A stretch of 64,000 nucleotides of DNA, from assembly GCA_002633005.1 (NCBI GenBank), contig NMRA01000145.1, positions 657,873 to 721,872 on the forward strand, in the 5' to 3' direction. The notes below the pieces were generated by a model. That model did no database searches and was not told the origin of the DNA. It was given only the letters and a program-made list of their open reading frames with translations. Both the position numbers and the translations under genes were made by a program. Shown in pieces: positions 1-13,400 of the stretch (positions are counted from its first letter, which is position 1; each line of letters starts with the position of its first letter). The stretch is from Phoronis australis. Its lineage: Eukaryota > Phoronida > Phoronidae.

Positions 1-1270
1 ACAGGTTCCTCGCGGCATCTAGCATGCGTAAACACGCATGGAGTGTGTCTAACCAGCGATTGATTCGACATACTTGCCCGTGGCAACGGGTCCTTTCTCG
101 TTTGCACTGCTTCGCATTTTCTTCAGTATTAAAGTTGAAATTAACAACTCAATCAGGCATAAGAGAGTCAATATTCGAACAATGGTGGAAAAACAACCCT
201 TACTTTAAGAAGCAAATAGAAACATTCTTAATGTCTAGACACGGCCTGGGGTGATGGCACTGCGGCATATTTATACTTTAGTAATCCGTTAGAATTATTG
301 TAATGAAAGAATTGACATTTTGCAATGTTTTGTTAAGTTACACAACAAGTCCATGTGCACGTTTCGACTACCTGTTACTGAGCCTTAAGGGGGGGGGCGT
401 TTATTGAGCAAAAATTAAATATTTGGAAAAGGATTACCACGTTAATCTACTGTCCCAGGTAGTTCAACCAACGTAAGGTGGCAGGGAGTCAATGAGCATT
501 GCGTTAATTAGTTTATGTACAACCCATTTTAGAATACAGGTGGGCCATCATAATTTCGTGGCTAAACATTAGGTAGCAGAGAAATTGGCGCAGCAAAGAT
601 TAAACCACGCAACAACGATCTATCTTAAGCGATTATCTTCTTTGGAATTCAGAATTTATACACCCTACGCATGACTTTCGAATACTCATCAACAGCTTTT
701 CTGAAATCGCGTTCTTATGCACTGAAATAATTTTAGCTATAATCTGTGAGCTATATTCATTTTTATGGACGTTTGTGCAGCTTCGATTGACTTGACGGAT
801 CGGACCTATGTCTAATGCTGTGCTTAATGTCGTAATGCTTGCACGAACTACATTCCCATTTTATTGTGTAATCACTTGACAGAGCAATGACATATTTATG
901 AGTTTTTTTTTCTCTTCTAATTTGCAATACACAAACTGAAGAAGTCTCGTGCAAGTCGTAATATCAATCGACAAGCAGTCGCTAGAACACGTAGGCCGTT
1001 GTGACACACTTCGTATACCGATCTGTTCATCCGACTGGGACATCGCTGAGTGTTTTTGTGAAGTCTGTAGATCAGGTGTTGGGTTAAAATCTGTCGCACC
1101 ATATAACAATTTACAATTCGGGAACATTAACCTTTATAAAGTTAACCATAAAATAAGGATAAATAATCACATTTTGCTCATCAGACTTTGTAGGGGAAAA
1201 CGTTATTTCTGAAATTTCTACTACGAATGCCGGTCATACAGAAAGTCTGAATTGGTGTATTTTGTTTTAG
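1..1270. other. Probable intron of the RADIL-type gene; no recognised exon
   Basis: AT-rich sequence with only short open frames of no recognisable family. The RADIL-type gene must continue to the left, because the first exon seen begins in the middle of a reading frame. A run of G at 391-399 is the only low-complexity feature. Confidence 0.6.
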
Positions 1271-1466
1271 AATTCAGGTCTTTTCTACGAGGGTGCCTTG
1301 CGGTTTTATTACGAAGACCACGATCAAGAGTTAACCAAAGCAATCCGTGTGAAGAGTACAACGACTGTGGCCGAACTGATACCTGTATTGTTGGATAAAT
1401 TTAACTTGAGAAAAATGGACGAAGGCGAAATCGACAAAAGAGAAGTTTACGAAGTTGTAAACGGGG
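1271..1466 (+). CDS. RADIL: RADIL-type gene, exon encoding first part of RA1
   Basis: The acceptor is ttttgttttag at 1270, with a second in-phase acceptor six bases later (cag at 1274-1276), so two residues (Asn-Ser) may be optional. Translation reads GALRFYYEDHDQELTKAIRV and continues to EVVNG. The pattern 'LRFYYxD... IRVxSTTTVxELIxxLLxKF' is that of afadin RA1. The donor is gtaagt at 1467, phase 1. The trailing G joins AT of the exon at 9385 to give an Asp codon, and the protein continues DEILLDKDERPLELAL, the end of an RA fold. This continuity over a 7.9 kb intron supports assignment to the same gene. Confidence 0.85.
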
Positions 1467-4400
1467 GTAAGTTTGTCATTTTATACCGTTTTGTATTGTT
1501 CTTATACACGGGCGGTGCACCACACCATAGGGGGCTGGGGAGCTATAGCCCCACTTATTTCAGTGCTGCGTCGCCCATATTATAACTGTTTTTATAACCA
1601 ATTGTACGTTAAAATAAGTATACGAGACTGGATTTAGTAAATGTGTCTGCTCTATACGCCTTGAATGTGTTTATCGAAGTGTTGTATAGTTACATATAAG
1701 TACGAGAGGGAGAAACTCTACAAAAGTTACGCCCCTAAACATCTTAACCAGGAAAAACTTTTAACACACGAGTAACTGAGAGGTATCATGAAGATTCATA
1801 TTTCGAATTCTAGGTAAATTAACTTCTTAGGATTATTGTATTTCAAGCCACCTCGCACCTGGTCCAAAGTTCAAAACGTCACATTGAAAATGTCTCACAC
1901 AATCTACGTCGAATATAATTGCCTATAGAAATTAATCAAATACAGATACCGCCCATGGCAATACGATTTGGACAAGCTAAATACATGTGTTGTTATTAAG
2001 AATCCGTATATAAACCAATATCATAGAAAGGTCTGGGAGAATATCGAGCGTTTTCATTGATAGGGTCACGTTCGTAAAAAAGGGTTGAGCGTATGAAATT
2101 TATAAACAGATTAGTGCATAGAATCTGTTCGTGCTTACTTATGCTTTTCGTATGAATGATTCTGTTTATATGAACGCACAAGAGACTAATTAATATCGAT
2201 TTCAATTATAACTACACGTTTCTGACAAATACGTCTCATGTTAACAAGCTAGCGGCGTAAACAATTGTGCAAATGGCAGTACCTAAAGAAGCTTTTCGGA
2301 GATTGTTTGGAAATCTGTTTCATGAATTCGATTGTTCCACTTATTGTTAATTCAAGTATGTTTACAAATAGCAAAGGCTTGATTTCCCCTTGCAGCCGAC
2401 TTTTTCATTAAATACAACGAAACGTGCGTATATTGGAGAAAAATCCTCGCACAATTTGCAAGTACGACATGGATTGCGCTGAATACTAATTTCTCTTGGA
2501 GATTTATTATAAAGTCTCATTGCATTTTATTTCATTTTCTGTGTTGACGTCTTCATAATGTAGAGTAAAATGATAAAGGGTTGAAAAACTCATTTTGGGA
2601 TTACTATTCGGCAGGACAGACTTCCTGAAGTTACTTGTTTTAAACCGAGCTAAAATAGCAAAACCCATTGCCTTAGGCGAAATTTATTTAGAATTCGCCG
2701 ACTCCTCGCGTTGGCTTCCACTAATTCGGTAGAATGAACTGAAACCGAGGTCGGTCACCTTATCAATAAAATATGCTTAAATATTAGCTCTATTAACAAA
2801 TGAGCATCGAAGTGCCAGCGACGAGGTCGTGCGTTCGAATAAGTGTAGTGTATCAACGCACTCTCATAATAACGAATCTATAGTCCTTTTACTGCACCAA
2901 AGCAAGATGTGAAATTATTACGCGTCTCTTGCTCCTAGGCAGGCTCCAAAACCAAAACATCGTTTCATTTTAAACGCGACACCCATAATTTCCCCCTGTG
3001 CATCGAAGTTCATTTTCGTACCTCTGCCGTCCATCAAAATCTAATTAATCATGATAATGGTGAATGTTATCACTGCTGCGGACGTTTACGAACGTGTTAT
3101 GTGCAAGGAGTGAACCTGATTTGTGGTAACACGCCGAACAGTGTGTGTTGTCCCGCGCAACAGGTCCCGTAGACCAGTTATTTTTTGTTTTATCTTTTAA
3201 TTGCGGGATGTCACATACTGTGTGCTGTTTGTATGTGAGTCACTGAATATCAGGTATGGCGTCAAATTCCATGTTGTTATAATAATTATGCATATGGTTA
3301 TCAAACAGCTTGTGTAGTGATACTTCAACGAAATCAATATTTGAGCGAATCTCATTGTCTATGTGTAAACATTTCGACTGAAATTGACGATAGTTTTCAT
3401 GTGGTCATTAGACTGTTTCCCAAGGTATCCACGAACGTGCCCTATGATAGTCATCAACAGAGCTATCAACTACATTGTTAGCTATAGTTAAGGGATATAG
3501 ACAAGTTACTAAGCGGGTGAGGGGGGGGGAGCTAGTTACCTCAAACCAACCAAAAATAGTGTTAGAAATCCTAGAATTTATCATTCAGAGTACAACTGTT
3601 TCACATATTGCTCGAATGTTTTCATTGTTAAGTTGACGTGTATTTACTAAGACAAATTGATGTCATCAATTATAACTTTTTTTTAAATCAGTCTCTCCAC
3701 ATCTCCTTGGTTGTCAGGATAACTTCAATCTTGAGGTTAAATCTCCAACGTGTACAATTTTGAATTGAACACCGACTTTCTGTTCATGGAGAAAGCCGTA
3801 GCTCCAAATTCCTTTCGTTGTCCCATTTCCGGGTTCTGTTTCTATCTTCATGTCTGCAAGTTATTACAGATTCAGGATAATTTATTACAAACTGGAAGTT
3901 ATGACACATGTAGGTCTATTCCTACCTTTAGACAAGTCGGTTGCTTCATAAAAATCGACACAACTTAGTTTTATTCTCGCATCAAGGTTTTGGGCATTTG
4001 TTCTTTGTGTACAGGTCACATATGCTGGTATAGGGTGCATATGTAAATCGAAAACGATATATAGTCACGTGTGAGAAGTCGAGTGTGCAAAGGGTTAAAA
4101 GTTCCCGTTTTGTCCAATTGTCCTACTAGAAGAATATGTAAAGAATGTGCGAGTTGTTGCCGGTAATAGCTTAATTACATGGATTTCACATTGATTATCA
4201 CCAATCGATATAAAGCGTAGACCGAAAGTCGCATGAACACCCATTTATTGTTCAGAGAATGAACGGCTTCCCAGCTGAACGAACGGGCACGAAATGCTTC
4301 GGTAGCATCCATGTTTCTTGAAGCAAGGTAAAACATTTTCTCATGTTACATGCATTGATCTTTGAATTTTCAAAGCGGCGTTTTTTGGCTATTTTAAAAG

Positions 4401-7400
4401 AACAACTCGAAGGATGTAACGGTTGTAGATGATTGTTAAGCTATACTTGTGGTCGAATCATGACTCGAGGGCTCCAGACAACAGTGGCAGGTCGATTTAA
4501 TAATTAATATTGTGAAGCCTGGCTTTATGATTAATATTTCATCTCATGCAACTCTCGCGTCTAGCCGCTGTATTGACTAAGCCCTGCTGGAAAACCCACG
4601 CACCTTACAAATTCTTCGACTTCGAGTGAAGACTGTGTAAATTAAATATCAAGACCCCCCGCCGAGGTTGTCGAATAAACCGTTTCCCTGTGCGGAATGG
4701 GGTAAAAAAAAACAGTATATAGTTAGAGCTGTGTTAGATAGTGAATACTGTTATATGACTTCTTAGTTTTTTGGGTTTTTTCCGTCACTAAATTATAATC
4801 ATCATATCAGAGTTAATTGTAGGTTCTTTAGTGTGTTTGAAGTGTTTTGATTCTAATGTCTGTGAAAATTTTCAATTCATAAATAGGAATTCTCTCTGCT
4901 ACGAACATTTCCCACGCAAAATGAAAAACCTACTGACTGCGACCGCTAGTTGGACTGTAGGATAACATGATGATGATGCAGAAACATGCAAAGTTTCCGT
5001 TCTCTTGAAAAATCTACATCCGATGTTAAATTCCGAGGGCAACAGAATTTCAATGACAGGAACATATAACTGTCACATGTTGCAGCGATGTATGAAAATT
5101 TTGGGCAAATCAAAACAACTACTTAGCCGAGAATGGTGTCGTTATCTCACTGTAGTTCTCTTATTAAAACAACCTCTTCAACGCTGACGGACCTGGGCCG
5201 CCAGGTTGACTACACGTGTACAATGGGTTCAAAAACAGATCCGTGTCGTCCAGAATGCAAACCGTTTGCGTATGGACTACCTTGACAGCCTGCATAGTAA
5301 CATCTCAAGAAAGCTAAACTTTGTCCATTTGAATTGCTTAAACCTAAATAGCAGAGACAAAAAGCCCGTACGTGTTTGTTTTTATAGTTCGTGTCAATAT
5401 AACCACCAATTCAAGACCCCATTACCGTATGTCCAACATTCTTGAAGATTATTTTTTCGTCATGTAAAGAAAATAACATCAAATCCTTACAATGTCATAG
5501 TTCAAGTATGGGAAATCAAAATTACGTTTGTTGACCGTTTTTGGAGTCCCTTTTTATAATCGTTCTAATATCAAAAGATGGAGTGTGCAGTTTGGATTGT
5601 GTTGATATTCTATTGATGCTGTCTCCTTGCAATAAAAACATTAAAACTCTTTTTCTGAGTAATTTCTTTTCACTACAAAGCAACCGTATTTTGCAAATAA
5701 GTTTCTCCGTCACACAATAATTTTCTCAAATTCTTGAAATTTGCCTCAGTTGTAACTCACAAATTTCTAAAAGTGATACCGAAGACGAGACAGCCACCAG
5801 GTTTTACCGAAATACAGACCGACAGTTAGTGAAAACATCAAGACTATGATGTATCCAAATTTTTCCACTGGCTCGCCAAGAGTCTCGTGTATGCCATTAC
5901 TGTTATTGGCTAACTTTCCGGCATTATGTACGACCTGTTGCAGTATTACGGGCGACCTGTTGCGACCATACGTACCTGAGAATTCGTGATGCCACTGAAA
6001 CAAGGAACTTACATGTTGAACGAGTGTGGGCCTCGTCGGTACACCCTTCTCATAATTTATTTAAGGGTGCTAAACGGTCAACAATACTGAATTCATGCAA
6101 GACAAATAGCAACTTGTCCCCGGTGTGACCCCAACAAAGGTCTGGGCCTTTACCTTCGTGTATTGAACCGGCTCTATGATGATCAATTTCTTAAATCACG
6201 TGGATGTTAAACACTATCTACAGCAAATATTAACGTTTGTATGCCATTGCTGTCGCTGACCGAAACACGCATATCCGTAAAATGAGAACCTGCAATCAAA
6301 ATTGAAAAGTTAACACGAAGGTTCGATAGGAAATTATCTCAAGAATGACGTCGTTTCTACAATTCAGCGGGGACCGTGACGTTATTTTACACGCAAGGTA
6401 TTTACTGAGAAAACTTCATGAGCAAGAGAATGGAAATAAGTCTCATTTCCAAAATGAGAACAGAAAAGCGAAACTTTCTTATTATTTACTTTTATTAACC
6501 CTTTTAAAAATGAGATTTCCTTACCTTTGTGCTGGACCAATATTTATTATGGACCTAAAAATCTTTTTTCAAGAACATTTACAGTGCGAAGCCTTGTTGG
6601 TCCCTGTACAGAGGTGTTTTGCTTATAAACGCATACTCCACAAAGAAACGGCTATTTTTTGATTTTGGTTCTGTGCTCGGAAAGAATTTACAGTTTGTTA
6701 TCGCTTGAGACCGCGCTCGGTGCATAAAATGACTCGCCAAATGACATCTTTGAGTAAGGAACAATTGAGACCCATTTCATAACTTTAAGTCGTCTGAATC
6801 GAGGTTATTTTTTCGTAAGACGGTTGTATAGGAGCTTTAATTTTATGAGAATGAGAATGGTACGGAATTTAAAAAAAAAATTCAGAGAATAGCAGATAAA
6901 TTGGGTTGCTTGATGAGATAATCGATATTTGAACATCACTCAGGTAAATTTGGTGAACAGCTAATATTGTGGTCTGAGCACTGCGCCATTTTGTTAGTTT
7001 GGCAATGCGCAATTGTTTACTAAACGCCAATTATTTCTTGTAATGTTCACTTATGATCATTAAGAGGGCGGTGTAGTCGGCTCGAAATGTGTTATGCCTG
7101 ATCGTTGCTATTGTTTTATCAATACACGTTTACCGCAGAAGGTGTCTCAGATAACGCCTTTTGAAATGGACATAATACATCGATCTATACTGAACGCAAG
7201 ATCATCGATTTGAAGAAAATTGAACACAAAAACGTAGACACCGAGAGTTAAATGAGGTGTCTTAAAACCAGCGGTGGTTTGACATCGCAAGAAGAAACGC
7301 AAATAATGGGTTGTCGCATATATTAGTTCTGAACATTTCGAGTGAGGTATTTGCTTGCAGTTGTTTACCTAAGTACTCGGAGTTCAGGATAGATACAGAC

Positions 7401-10400
7401 GTGCTGAGAGCAGAACTGCAATGAGGGAGAGTGGGTTAGTCTTAGTGTTACGACGCGTGCAAGAGGAAAATTCAACTTGCAACTCTTTAGATAATTGATT
7501 CTAGTTATAATTAAGTTGGAAAGTAAATGGACGTAGAAATTATTGCCCGTAGTAACTAATCGCGTCAGAAGTAAAAGTTACTTTACGTCGAATGAGTGCA
7601 TACTTACCAATAAGAATACCCGCGTTTTTAAAAAGTCACGCGAAGTGAATGACAAACCAAATCGAGACCTCGTGTTTACGTCAGTACAGATTTTGATGTT
7701 ATGTCTCTACCACCGGGGACAGTCGTCTCGGTATTGCCTGTACAGCAGGTGAAGGGCACATAAAGCATACCAAATGTCTTGTAAAATTTAATAACTCATT
7801 AATAAAACCGTGTGACGTGCCTCCATTCCTATGCACGATATTTTCATATTGTGTGCATCATTGTGAAGCATTAATTTGCTTATACTGCGTGTTGCATTTC
7901 ACAACAAGTATTTTTAATGAACAGGTTGGATGGGAACATGTGGACATCTGTAAGCAGAATATTTGTAAGGGACATTTCAAAAGTATTTGATGGTCAATTA
8001 TTTGTTAAAAGTTTATTTAATAGAGATATATATTTGATTTAATAAGTGTGCATTCATAATGCACAAATCATAGACCCAGTGTGGATTTCACATGTTTAGT
8101 CAATCAGACAATTGTTTTAATCCCTGTTCTCCAATTTTAGAACCAAACAGAATTATCAACTAATGTTTACACAAAATCGTTGGAACATAGAACGTTATTA
8201 GCTTTAAATAACGAACGTCATTGTTGTCGTTTGTTTATCTTTGTACAAGCTAACTAGCTAGGTATTCGTTACCTTAATATTTTAATTGTGGCATACGTAA
8301 TGAATAGGAATAAATCGATAGGAGGACAGGCTTTGTACAACCATCAAGATGGACAAACAGGCATATTGGCCGCTGTCAAATGTCACAGTAGCACAACAGT
8401 TCCACAATTTACGCCGTGACGGTGTTGCATCGAGTGACGTAATCACTTTGTGCGCCTCCTGCCGTAAACTAGATCAATGTAAATGGAAGTGCACTGGCGT
8501 AGACCGTACGTGTAACATTTTCTCGATTTCAAATCAAAATTGTTATACAATAGGCGCATAACGCGTGAATGGTTCGAAAACATATCATTCGATGTCCGTC
8601 ATGGAATCCGTCGGGAGTGAATGGCAGACTGTTGCATTGCAAACAAACTAGTGTTTTGTCTGATCAAAGAATTGCGTAATTGCCCAGCCCGTGGGACGTA
8701 CGTTAGGAATGATTTCTATTCAGACTAAATTGATATGCGTTTGACATGCACTTAAAGTTTTTGATCACTCATTCGCACCTTGTCAAATACGATAACAAAA
8801 TGGAAGTTAAGTTCGCGGTGCCAAAGTGTTCATGTGTGTTACATCAAAATGACGTAATTTGAATGACAAACAGCAGTTTTTACCCCCAAAGCATTTTTAC
8901 ATAAAAGAAGAAAACTGCACTTGTAATTTTATTTATTTTTGATTACTAGTTAATTTCAAAGTTTCCGACACCACAAAGATATTTCGGTTGGTCTGTTCCC
9001 TTCGGAAAACGCATCAGTCACACGCAAAGTCGTCTTGCAAATGTATTAATGTTAACAACATAGCAAAATTTCCAATGTTCATTAACCACTGACGTTGTTA
9101 TGAGAATTTTATGTTTATGGAAAAGAATTATCTAACACGTTTTCGTAGTAAATTTCAGCCTTATTGGCATAGTTTCACATTCCCGTCCATATTAAAGATA
9201 CATTTTATTTTATGTCATTACGTAACTCTTGAAACGAATTTTAACGCAAACCAAATTAGACAAAGCAATTCGCATTCTTTCTATACTTCCTAATTTATTT
9301 CTTTTGTTTTACATGTTTTAAACCGGTTAAAACAATCATAAAAATATTTTTAAATACAGTAATCAAAGGTCTTTTAATTTGCAGATGAAATCTTGCTGGA
9401 CAAAGACGAAAGACCATTGGAGCTAGCCTTGAACGCCAAGAGCACGCCACGTTTCGTTCTAAGCGAGGGTCCGCCGTCATCCAGACGTAACGAAATCAAC
9501 ACTACGAACTCACATGTGTCAGATTTGGAATCTAGTTTAAACCTGTCCGTAAACAGCGGAGATTTAGAAAACACTATTTCTCCGGCAGTCAGGCGCAGGA
9601 ACAAAAATAAAACCAAGCAAGAGCGCGCAGCTGACAGACAGAAGCGACGCACATGGACGGGGGGTTTTGACGACGATAGTATGGAAACGTCTAGTGTTAA
9701 AACTTGTCCAGAGATGTCGCCATCTGCTCAACTCATTGCCAACCGACGAGGGAGATCTTTAAAAAAGAACAAAAACGATAGTGGTGAGAGAAAAAGAGCA
9801 CGGTCTGCTAGCAGAAACCGCCTGAGTTTTAGATTTAGTTTTCGAAAGTCGAAGGAAGTTGAAGAAATTTCCGACAGGACTGAACTTTCAATAGAAGATC
9901 GAGCTCCAGGAATTTTAAAGATTTTTGGTGAATCTGTTGTACCAGGTGCTAATTATAAAAGCGTTCTTGCCACCAATGAAAACACTGCGTCCGAGATAGT
10001 CAAGCAATCCTTAGAAAGATATAACCTACCACCGGAAAATTCTTATCAGTTTGTGTTGTGTGATGTAGTCGGCCGCTTCCGTAATCCGACAAATGACGAC
10101 GACAAGCCCGAATGGGTTACCGAGCACGTGCGTGTTATTCCTAACAACGAGCGCCCTATGGTTCTCCAGTCTCTGTGGAAACCTCAGGGTGGATTGTGCA
10201 GACGTTTTGAGTTGATGGAAAAATCCGCCGTGGCCGCTGACGGCGGATTTGTCGATATAAATGACAATACTGGGACATTTGGATCTCCAGTCTCTAGTAC
10301 AACAAGCGGTTCGGGATATGCGGGTAGAAATCCCAGCAATGCTATAACAAACGACTCGGCCTCTTTGGACGGTTATATTATTCAGCCTTGCCAGCGCTTG

Positions 10401-13400
10401 TCGGGGACAACAGTTAGCAACGCCACATCAAGCGTCAATAGTGGCTGCGAATTACCAGTAAGACCTCCGTCACAGTTGCCATTTTTCTTAACTCTTCGAG
10501 GCTATAATTCCTGCAATGACTACGTTTTGTACACAATAAGCGATAACGCAGCCATGATAGGAAGCGATCAAATTGGTAACCACACGGTGGATATCTGTTT
10601 GACTGCTCCCGATATATTGCCTCAACATTGCTGGGTTTGCAAGAAGCCTGCAGAGAAAACAACAGATCTAGATGCTGTTGAATCTCCAGTAGTTATTACC
10701 CTCGCCCCTTTAGTGGGAGCCGCGGTATACGTCAATAACAAGCAAATAACAAGCGTCTCTGAACTGTGTCCAGGCGACCTTGTCGCTATGGGAGAACACT
10801 ATATATTTCTGTTCAAAGATCCGACCATATCTAGTGAGATCCCACGCAATCTGAATTGGCTGTCCCCTCGAAAATCGGATACAGAGAGGCGAAGATCGCT
10901 CGTTGAACTGCTGGACGGTGTCGACCATGAAACCGACGCTGATGTCATTAGAAATCAACATCGAGCAGAAACATTGGAGGAGTGGGAGGAGACGAGAAAG
11001 AGGGAGTGTGATGAAGCAGGCCATACATGTAATCGACTGAAAATATCTTATGAGCACGACAGGGAGGACAATATCTTGGAGCAATGTGTAACAATTATGA
11101 ATCCTTTGGACGAAGGGTTCCCACTTACGCCGGCCTATCTTCTTTGCCTCTGTGTAGAATACTCAGCGGTAAAGTTTACCCAACACGACACAAGAAATTT
11201 GTTGTTGAAGATCTCCAGTCTTGTGCAAAGCGCTGCATGGGTAAGTACGATAATAAAAGTTTCATTTTTTTCAAAAATTCAAAACTTAAGTTCTAAAACA
11301 ATTACTTCACTTCAGAATCGATAGTTTCAACAAACTATAGTATTGTTCAGATCATCAGCAAAACCATTGTTTGATATCTTCCTACACTCTATATGCCTTT
11401 TTGAATTATCTCTCTCTTTTATCCATCAACCCTTCATCCCATCGACCTATTCATATATTTATTCATTCGTTTAATATCCAGCCGCCCTTATATGCATGCA
11501 TGCTTATACTTACATACACGCATGCATGCATACATACATACTTACATATATACATACATACATACATACGAGTATATACATACAAATATACTTACATACA
11601 TAAATAAATACAATGCAATACAACACATACATACATACATACTTACAAACACACATACATACATAAATACAATACAATACATACATACATACATACATGC
11701 ATACATACATACACAGATATACAAATATACATACATGCATGCATATTCTCCAACGTTATATTCTTCCACCAATTCATTCGTATACGATGAATGTTTTCGT
11801 ATAGTCTGGTACTCATTTTCACATCCTTCGATTACAGCTGAAAACAATACCAGCAAAAGTTCTCAACGTAGTGACATTCATTTCATGTTCCAGGAGCGGA
11901 CAAAAGACTTAGCGAGTCGGCAGACTGAGAACGCGAAATTCGATGACAACAGCGTGTACCTGCACTCTCTGTTGTCCGATATCCAGCCCATCATATTCTG
12001 GATGGCCAACGGTCTGGAGATGCTACACTTTTTTCAGTGCAATCTCTCAACCTATATTACGGAGCCTCATTTGTCCCTGCCAGTTGGAACGCGTGAATCC
12101 CTTGTTGGTGCCGATAACGAGGTGGTGGCTGTTCTTGAAGAGGTCGTCATGTACACGTTTCAGCAGACTGTTTACTACCTTACGAAGGTAACGCAGTGTT
12201 ATGGACATTTTAACGGATGGGTGAAGGAAATATTTTGCATCGGCGAATGAATAAATGAGTGAACAAACTGTAATTGCTTATTCATATCTGTGTTCGTGAA
12301 TAACTCCAAAGTTTTATTAACATACATGTATCTAATCGTCAAACGCAAAATTGCGTTCTTCTGCTTGAAAAAAGGGTCGGCAACTTATCCTTTCAGTAGC
12401 TAAATTCAGCTCTTCGGTGAAGTTTGTATGGAACTTGACCAGTTTTAACCTAGGTATAAACACTTTAACCTTTCAGACGCTATATATGGTGCTGGCAACC
12501 ACATTAGACTCCAACCCGTTCACTCCGCCACCTGACGGCAGCGACCAGAGTGCTATGACAGACATCATACACGTATTCGAGTCCACTTATCAGATTGTCA
12601 CTAAGTACAAGCTACACAAGGACATCGTGTCTCAACTGTTTTGCTATCTGTTCTTCTTTACCAACACCTCGCTATTCAATACTCTGATGGAAACAGGTGA
12701 GTTTGGTAGCTTGTTGACGATAAAACACTGACTTCACAGCCTCATTGTTTTCATCTTCTTGACTCTTTGCAATATATACATGTACATAAACATACAAACA
12801 CACACACGCACACACGCGCGCACACATACTATATATACTTTTATCTCCCGCGCTTCAGCTGCATTGTACATGTACCTTGGAGACCCGTGTATTGCGAGTT
12901 GTTTGATTGTATCGTTGTTTTTGGTTAAAATGGTTGTCTGAATTGCTCATTCCGAACTATTCTGGTCGTAGACATTTGACACTTTGGTTTATGATACAAT
13001 TTCCAAAAGATGTCAGTGACCAATTTCGCTAAATAATGAAAGTTAAGATTCCACTGTCACTTTGGCCTGGTGCAAAAATGACAAGGCCACTGGAGCACAA
13101 AGCTCTGTCGAAAGCTACATTGTACAAATTCGTGAGCTTTCTGACTCTGCATCAACTGCCATGCAACAAAAAAAGCTGTCGATTTAATTAGACGGTCTGA
13201 TGAGGTCTATGTCAATAACATGATTCATACCGCATTTCAGGTGCAGGCAAAAAGTACTACAGCTGGCACAAAGCTGTGCAGATTCGCGCCAACCTCGACA
13301 TCCTGGAGAGCTGGGCGGCAGAGAATGGGTTGCAGGAAGAAGCGGAGAACTATTTCACGACTTTCAGCACCGCCATTAACCTTCTGGCGACACCAAAACA

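Noticed and set aside
11492-11880. Long open frames on both strands
   Set aside because: Translated CATA microsatellite; only the part from 11894 onward is a real exon.
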